From positions 96,319,970 through 96,383,969 of the forward strand of contig CM026390.1 of the NCBI GenBank assembly GCA_014843695.1: 64,000 nt of DNA. The letters run 5' to 3'. The notes under the pieces were generated by a model, which ran no database searches, had not been told where the DNA came from, and worked only from the letters and a program-made list of their open reading frames with translations. The stretch comes from Archivesica marissinica (taxonomy: Eukaryota > Mollusca > Bivalvia > Venerida > Vesicomyidae). The translations under genes were made by a program, and so were the position numbers. Of the stretch, positions 58,123 through 64,000 are shown one piece after another; position 1 is the first letter of the stretch, and each line of letters starts with the position of its first letter.

Positions 58123-58591
58123 CAGGCCCGTCGCTGGGCATACGCAAGTACGCTCGTGCGTATCATTGGCCTCAGAAAATGAAAAAAATGAAAACTCCAA
58201 AAATGCATTAAAACCCCAGGGGAGGGGTAGTAGGGATACATAGGCGCCGTGATGTGTGGATTGGTGGAATAATTGAGCCCATTACAAATATGGTGCATCT
58301 CGAAAATTAGTTTCTGCTATTTTACATGCTTGTTTAATTGATAAGGGCGATAGATCATGTATATTATACATCTAACCTTAATTTATACCTTTATACGGAT
58401 TGTCGTAAGTACATTAGTCTGCAATTGTATGTTACAAAATGCATTGAAATGCAGGAAATTGCTTCCTCATTTCAAAATATATCCGGGGGTATGCACCCGG
58501 ACCCATCTAGCGTACTCGCTCGCTATGATCATTCGACAAATAAGGATATTTGGCCATGCGTACCATCAAAATATCTCCAGCGACGGCCCTG
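58123..58591. mobile_element. 469-bp MITE with 5-bp target duplication
   Basis: Ends CAGGCCCGTCGCTGG at left and CCAGCGACGGCCCTG at right, which are inverted repeats with one mismatch, flanked on both sides by ACTGG. No transposase. TIRs beginning CAG are common in hAT-type elements, but those normally give 8-bp duplications, so the superfamily is uncertain. Confidence 0.72.
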
Positions 58592-58596
58592 ACTGG

Positions 58597-60248
58597 GTAA
58601 ATTCACAATTTGTAATTTAAAAAAGTTCAATTGGCAGATCTTCAATGTTGTGCTTATTGTGCGAATAATTTATTAGTGAAAAATGGAAATATTGTATCCA
58701 AGGTAGTCGTGATTTATGATAACACGAGGCGCACACGTACATTGAAATAACTAAATTAAGTTACAAAATAAAAACTAAGCAATGGAAAAGTAATTTACGT
58801 ATTTAATCTCTAACCTTCTGATTTGGTTGAGAGGTCGATCAACCAATTAATCTCGGTGATATTAACATGAATACGTTGCTTTTTTTGCACACCCTTTTAA
58901 CACTATCAATCCGAAATGTTCATTCAATAACAAACATTCCAAATAAAAAGGCAAACTATATCAGCGCCTGTTCCCAGGCTAGGAACCCCCGTCGTGTGTT
59001 AATTTAAATATACAATCGAACGAGCATATTTGCTGAAAACAGTCGTGAAGAAATGGCGGCCATTTTGAATGTGCAGTTTGTTTATGAGTTCATATACACA
59101 CAATAATGAATGTGCTCGTTTGAAATATGAAGAAAAAATTAATATGAACAATTATATTATAACTGTATGCAGCGATATATTAAACTTGTATTTAATGTAT
59201 GTTCAGCCAATCAGTGTGCACTTCTATATTTACTGTCATATGATATATATTTGTTTTTTATTAATTTCGTTGAATGCGAAATGTTTTTATGTATCAGAGT
59301 TTAGGGCAAATAGCGCCACATTATATACTTTACTGTTTATCACAAATCAATGAATGTTTAGTTTATAGAACTTTCTTGAAGCCCGATTGCGAAACACGTT
59401 CTTACAACATTAGTTTAACGCTGATACTTCTACGTCCATCGCCATCAGTGAGAGAGAAGAGGAAATGTGCAGTTGCTTCACTGAGGCGCCATTGCCTGCC
59501 AACGGATGTCATAGCATGACATAAAGTACACGTGGAATGTCGGTGGTTCTATTCCAGTGCCCGTCCGTGCATGAACAATCTGCTGGGAGGTACATGCGAC
59601 TTCTTCTTCTATCAATAATAGTTGGAGCTGTTGTCGCGACTTTAAACCCCACTATTTACATTGCTATTGCATTTCCTTCGATGAAATAATATGTCATGAT
59701 TGCATACATTCGTATGAAGGTTCCCAACTAATAATATGCAGCTGACATGCGCATTCGAAGTTACGGACATGCGCATTCGCAGTGTTAGAAGCGTTCTTGG
59801 CGAGAAAAGGTGTGTCTTAGAAAATTACGCTGTTCCAAAGATGATATATTTACCTATTCTGGCACACGTAACTTGCAAATCTGCCCTAAAACATTATAAA
59901 TGCAAAGTGTGTTGTATTTTCTTTGTGTCATTGAAAAGAATAATGAATGTAAATATAAGTAATGAATAATGGTTATAGTTTCCATCGGCGTATGAACTAC
60001 ATTGGGCGTGCGGACATACGGTTGTTTTTGATTGTTAAGCTTATTTCCAGTGTATGTTGAAACTGTGATCCATTATATGCTCATACATGTATTTATGCAT
60101 TTAACATATGCATACACGGAGCAATACACTCTTATTTGAGCTATATACATATATGTGTTTTTATTACATTTAGCGATATGTAGGTAGACACCTTGAAACA
60201 TTATTTCACATATTATGAATTTTAACCACGTGGTAATCTCTTTTACTT
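58597..60248. other. AT-rich intergenic DNA
   Basis: No supported gene. A short stretch CACATGCGCATTCGAAGTTACGGACATGCGCATTC near 59748 is a small direct repeat. Frames at 59069-59353, 59274-59519 and 59736-59969 have no recognisable domain. Confidence 0.45.
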
Positions 60249-60256
60249 ACCAATAC

Positions 60257-60923
60257 GGGGTGTTCTCACTTTCCCAACATTCTGGTTTTCAGGTAGAAAG
60301 TTGGGGTTTTGGTATGTTGGGAAAGTGAGACACCATTGTTAGGTTTAACAATGGACTTAATTGGTGATAATTGGTCAAAATTGGTATTCTGCACAGCGAA
60401 AAGTTACGCGAACCACATTTTGGATAAAAGTGAAACAAACATGTGTATAAACAAGACTTTATTAGCTATTAAATCATCTAAACATATATATTTATTGTAT
60501 CTTGATCATCTAGAAGTCATTTAGAAGTGTTAATGATGACAAAGGTAAAGCTTTTTTATGAAACAACAAGCTTTACAATCATGTGAATTTTACTTATTAT
60601 ATGCATGTAATGTGTAGAACCTGATCAGTCAGAAGTAGATAACCAATAACAACTCCTGATTAATATCACTGAAGATTGTAGCTCCTGATCAATAACTGAT
60701 TAATATTAGTGTCAACTATTAGCACATTTGATATGAAACAACAAGCTTTAATGATCACTTGGTGAAAGTAATATATTAATATTAAACATGTGTGTAACGC
60801 AACTTTATGCCCAGCAGTATACTTTCCACACAGGTAAGGCAAAGGTGTGAAAGTTGAATGTTGGGAAAGTGAGACAGTCTAGACAGACCAAAAATCAAAA
60901 TGTTGGGAAAGTGAGATACAACC
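60257..60923. mobile_element. 667-bp TIR element with 8-bp target duplication
   Basis: Flanked by ACCAATAC at 60249-60256 and 60924-60931. Ends GGGGTGTTCTCACTTTCCCA at left and GGGAAAGTGAGATACAACC at right. The 17-mer ATGTTGGGAAAGTGAGA occurs four times, once inverted at the left end and direct near 60319, 60859 and 60899, so each end has a TIR plus subterminal copies. An internal pair GAAACAACAAGCTTTA is repeated near 60560 and 60735. No transposase; non-autonomous, superfamily unassigned (an 8-bp duplication fits hAT or Merlin-like enzymes). Confidence 0.75.
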
Positions 60924-60931
60924 ACCAATAC

Positions 60932-61258
60932 ATACGTTACCTGGTTAGTGTATTATAACTTACATTTGGTAGATGATACATAGTCGCTTGAACAATATGA
61001 ATGAGGGTGGATTACTTCGTGTAGATGTTGTGCAAAACCCCAATTTGCACGAAATGTTTATTATTGTTATATATAAATAGTAATGTATTATGTAAATACA
61101 TTAAACTGTTTCTATATATGGCCAAATGTTTACCATGTGTAATATATATATATTTGTATTATGCATAATCGTCTGCTATTATTTTCGCGCCTAAAATTAT
61201 CAATCTCGCTTCGCGCGGGAAATGTCTTAAGATGTTAGGCCTAATCTCAGTTTATCAA
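60932..61258. other. AT-rich spacer
   Basis: No gene. The palindromic word CTCGCTTCGCGCGGGA lies near 61206. Confidence 0.45.
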
Positions 61259-61405
61259 GGCCGTGGTTGCAGGTGTCCAGTTATGTAATACAAAGGCACC
61301 GAACTGGTTTGATGGTGTAATATTAGATAACAGGCCGTGGTTGCAGGTGTCCAGTTATGTAATATAAAGGCACCGAACTGGTTTGATGGTGTAATATTAG
61401 ATAAC
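61259..61405. repeat. 74-bp direct duplication
   Basis: GGCCGTGGTTGCAGGTGTCC ... ATTAGATAAC is present twice at 74-bp spacing with one difference, followed by three ~17-bp GGAATAACAGATGTTTA repeats. It may belong to the LTR of the retrotransposon to the right, whose left edge cannot be fixed without the 3' LTR. Confidence 0.88.
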
Positions 61406-62091
61406 ATAACAGATGTTTAGGAATAACAGATGTTTAGGAATAACAGATGTTTTAGGAATTGTTATATCATATATACACTGATTCAATCATGTATATAAGA
61501 AATGGATTTTATTAACATAAATCAGACACACTAGAGCCTAACTCCAGGAGCGAGAAAGGTCGTGATCTCAATCTAGTATATAGAACATATAAACTGTATT
61601 TATGATACTTAGATATTATGGACATTATAAGAAATATAAATTATAAAGATTTGTCGAATAATTAAATTGTTCAGCCATAGAAGAAACAGAGTTTCGGCGA
61701 ACCACCAGAAGGTGATTAAAAGTTAATCTAATCAGAAACAGTGATTAGATTATAGTGATATTGAGTAAGGACGGATTAGAAAGATTGGATGTTAAATATA
61801 CTGTGTAAGCGCATAGTCGGCTCACACAAATGGATTGTTAAATAAGCTTTTAATGATACGATGTATATATATATAGATCACTGATTATATATATATGGAT
61901 ATTTCTGATGCCAATTTAAACAAGATATTATCTAGAAGAAATGTAATACTGTGTTGAGTTATCATTAATACATATAATAACGAAGAAACCCCCTAGACAA
62001 CTCCAGCGAGTCTACAATAGGATAGACCCTGGTAAGAGCCGTAGCAACCGAGACATATTATTACGAGAAGAAAAAGGAGAGTTTGCGACAA

Positions 62092-62111
62092 TTGGGGACG
62101 CTCGTCCGGGA
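62092..62111 (+). promoter_or_regulatory. primer-binding site of right-hand retrotransposon
   Basis: TTGGGGACGCTCGTCCGGGA closely resembles the tRNA-Pro-type primer site TGGGGGCTCGTCCGGGAT known from retroviruses, with about two extra bases. It follows GCGACA, a plausible LTR 3' end in CA, placing the 5' LTR immediately left. Confidence 0.65.
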
Positions 62112-62541
62112 TTGGAAATAAAGAAGAGGTGACATATCGTGACATATTGTGAAGGACACTAGAATTTATATATGGAATATTGTGAAGGACACTAGGATTT
62201 ATACATGAAGAATACAAGGGACTATTAATTAACGTGGGAAAACAGAATTGCATGCGAGACAGTGTTAGAATTTGGAAATAAGTGAAAGACGTCAACGAAT
62301 TATTAAATTAATGAAATGGATTAAATTATTGGAAATGTGCAAACTTTGAATATGTGATAAATTATATATTGGATTAACGGACGAGACAGACTTCGGTAAG
62401 TACCAGTTTTCTTTTTATAGAGGCTTAATATTATCATTAAAATTATATTAGTGATTTACTTCCTTTTATTGAACTCAATTCTATAATACATTTGGAGATA
62501 CATTCTGGGGATTAAAAATTTTGGGAAATAAAAAAAATAAA
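62112..62541 (+). other. retrotransposon leader
   Basis: Untranslated leader between PBS and gag. Contains a ~35-bp direct repeat (GTGAAGGACACTAGAATTTATA / GTGAAGGACACTAGGATTTATA) and a strong donor-like site CGGTAAGTACC near 62392. Confidence 0.5.
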
Positions 62542-64000
62542 ATGGCTACAACTAGGAGTGCTAATAAGGAAACTGAGGGGCCGGTTCACCCCGACTTGCA
62601 GACAACAGGTGATGAGATATGGGACAAATTAATGAGACTTCCCTTCTTTAATCAGACAAATCTGGAACGTCAGGGTGAGATTTATGAGAAAGAAAGGGAA
62701 GAAGTAAAACAAAGAGAAGAAAGAGAGAGAGAAAGAGAGAGGGAAGAAGTAAAACAAAGAGAAGAAAGAGAGAGGGAAAGAGAAGAAAGAGAGAGAGAAA
62801 GAGAGAGGGAAGAAGTAAAACAAAGAGAAGAAAGAGAGAGGGAAAGAGAAGAAAGAGAGAGAGAAAGAGAGAGGGAAGAAGTAAAACAAAGAGGGGAAAG
62901 AGAAGAGAAAGAAAGGGACAGGGAGGAAAGAATGCAAAGGGAGAAAATGCAGATGGAGATTCGCCTGAGAGAAATCCAGAGAGATCAGGAATCTCAGCAA
63001 AATAACCCCCTCCATACAGATAATAGGCCCTCTAGGACAAACATTTCTGTTCCTATTTGGACCCAGACTATGAGGCCAGATAAATTCTTCGCAACATGTG
63101 AGAGACTGTTCGAAGCTAGCCAGGTCGCCAAACAAACATGGGTGGGCCATATTATAGACAAGTTGTCCGACAAGGCCAGAAATATATATGCCACTCTTCC
63201 TGTCCAAGACGATAATAATTACGATACCCTCAAGGCCGCCATCTTGGATGAATATAGACTCTCACCCACTGTATATAGAAAGAATTTCTTCTCTTGGGTA
63301 AAGAAACCTCAGCAGACATATTCCGAATTCATTAAGGAATTAAGGGAGCAAATGACTCTATGGACGGAGAACAATGATCCGAGCGAGGTCAACGGGATCG
63401 AGCTGCTCTTGAGATATAGATTCGATTCCCAGCTAAGTGATGAGCTTAATTTGTTCATTCTGGATAAGAAAGCATCTACTCTCCAGGAATGTATTTCCCT
63501 GGCTGATGAATATAACCTCCATCGCAGATTAGCGCCCAGGAAACGGATTAATTCAAATCCGAATGTGAAACCCAGAGATACAGAACACCGACCTCCAGCC
63601 CCAAGGCCATATATCCCATCACCCATGTATCGACCCAATATTAGGATAGATAATTCCCAAGCTACCCATAGAACTCTCCGGATAGAAAAATATTGTAGTT
63701 ATTGTAGGCGTAATGGCCACGGACGAACAGAGTGTTGGGCAGATCCCAATTCACCTAGGTACAGGGGTACTAGAAACCTAGCAAACGGACACCAAGTGTC
63801 AAACACTACTCATAGTTCAGCCTTTATAACCAATGAGCCAGTGAACTCATGTGAAAATACCGAGATGGTAAATCCATTACTTGCCAAATATACAGGTCAA
63901 GCACGCATAAATAATAACACCGCACAAGTGACGTATTTGAGAGATTCAGGTGCGACAATTAGTTTATTGTCGGCTACTGATCAAACCGCTGATCATTTAG
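62542..64000 (+). CDS. gag (and start of protease) of second gypsy-like retrotransposon, partial
   Basis: Open from ATG 62542 to the end of the window (486 codons and still open). An N-terminal region of about 50 residues is followed by about 85 residues of extreme Glu/Arg/Lys charge built from EEVKQREERERE repeats, surely a long helix or coiled coil. Then comes a capsid-like domain (WTQTMRPDKFFATCERLFEA ... FIKELREQMTLW ... ELNLFILDKK), a retroviral zinc knuckle CSYCRRNGHGRTEC (C-x2-C-x4-H-x4-C), and LRDSGATISLL, the aspartic protease active site. Gag and protease share one frame. The upstream PBS and leader fit an LTR retrotransposon of the Ty3/gypsy group; RT lies outside. The element is unlike the one at 46-52 kb in gag, zinc finger and PBS. 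Confidence 0.88.
   Translation, partial: MATTRSANKETEGPVHPDLQTTGDEIWDKLMRLPFFNQTNLERQGEIYEKEREEVKQREEREREREREEVKQREEREREREEREREREREEVKQREEREREREEREREREREEVKQRGEREEKERDREERMQREKMQMEIRLREIQRDQESQQNNPLHTDNRPSRTNISVPIWTQTMRPDKFFATCERLFEASQVAKQTWVGHIIDKLSDKARNIYATLPVQDDNNYDTLKAAILDEYRLSPTVYRKNFFSWVKKPQQTYSEFIKELREQMTLWTENNDPSEVNGIELLLRYRFDSQLSDELNLFILDKKASTLQECISLADEYNLHRRLAPRKRINSNPNVKPRDTEHRPPAPRPYIPSPMYRPNIRIDNSQATHRTLRIEKYCSYCRRNGHGRTECWADPNSPRYRGTRNLANGHQVSNTTHSSAFITNEPVNSCENTEMVNPLLAKYTGQARINNNTAQVTYLRDSGATISLLSATDQTADHL
62690..62900 (+). repeat. 45/66-bp purine-rich coding repeat
   Basis: GAAGTAAAACAAAGAGAAGA begins units at 62701, 62746, 62812 and 62878 (45, 66, 66 bp; all multiples of 3). 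The strand is almost all purine for over 200 bp. Confidence 0.9.

Noticed and set aside
62629..63207. 192-codon minus-strand ORF rich in Phe, Ser, Pro
   Set aside because: Antisense shadow of the purine-rich gag repeat.

Overview
This window is eukaryotic, non-coding-rich DNA dominated by tandem repeats and transposable elements. The best guess for the host is a marine invertebrate, probably a mollusc and perhaps a bivalve. That guess rests on tRNA-headed SINEs with bodies resembling metazoan/bivalve Meta-domain SINEs, on Ty3/gypsy-type retrotransposons, and on a Polinton/adintovirus-type protein-primed DNA polymerase. No ordinary host gene can be called complete. One serine/arginine-rich exon at 41.7-42.8 kb is the best host-gene candidate, and it is frame-broken.

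Layout. 1-2.8 kb: 44-bp, 34-bp and ~100-bp minisatellites. 2.8-28.96 kb: a nested satellite region. Three arrays of one 27-bp monomer (2815-4389, 10497-18785, 24866-28961) surround two ~6.1-kb segments that are almost base-for-base identical (4390-10496 and 18786-24865, offset mostly 14,369 bp). Each segment holds a terminal-inverted-repeat element with two array-built hairpins, a 22-24-bp array with a 212-bp higher-order repeat, and a 46-bp array. 28962-29961 is a gap of exactly 1000 N. 30.0-35.3 kb: a small PC4-like membrane-anchored ORF converges on a protein-primed family B DNA polymerase whose single frame carries two UAG codons around polymerase motif A. 35.3-41.6 kb: AT-rich DNA with promoter-like TATA motifs, CA/CG microsatellites and two SINEs. 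41.66-42.8 kb: the SR-rich exon. 43.8-44.7 kb: 43-bp and ~82-97-bp repeats. 46.3-51.9 kb: a Ty3/gypsy-like LTR retrotransposon on the minus strand with 144/145-bp LTRs, one long gag-pol ORF and a frameshift before the integrase tail. 52.0-53.0 kb: a diverged relative of the hairpin element carrying a 200-bp copy of the neighbouring gag. 53.0-57.1 kb: a 13-bp satellite of roughly 300 copies that grows out of the body of a truncated SINE. 57.2-62 kb: another SINE and two short TIR elements with target-site duplications (5 bp and 8 bp). 62.1-64 kb: the 5' end of a second gypsy-like retrotransposon (primer-binding site, leader, gag, start of protease) running off the window.

How the parts relate. 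Apart from the transposon genes, most length comes from tandem amplification, and in at least one clear case the array starts inside a SINE. The very long Tyr/Phe/Val/Cys-, His/Gly- or Ile/Tyr-rich reading frames in the arrays are by-products of repeat periods and are not annotated as genes. The near-identity of the two ~6.1-kb segments next to an arbitrary-length gap leaves open whether the 14.4-kb duplication is real and recent or an assembly artefact.
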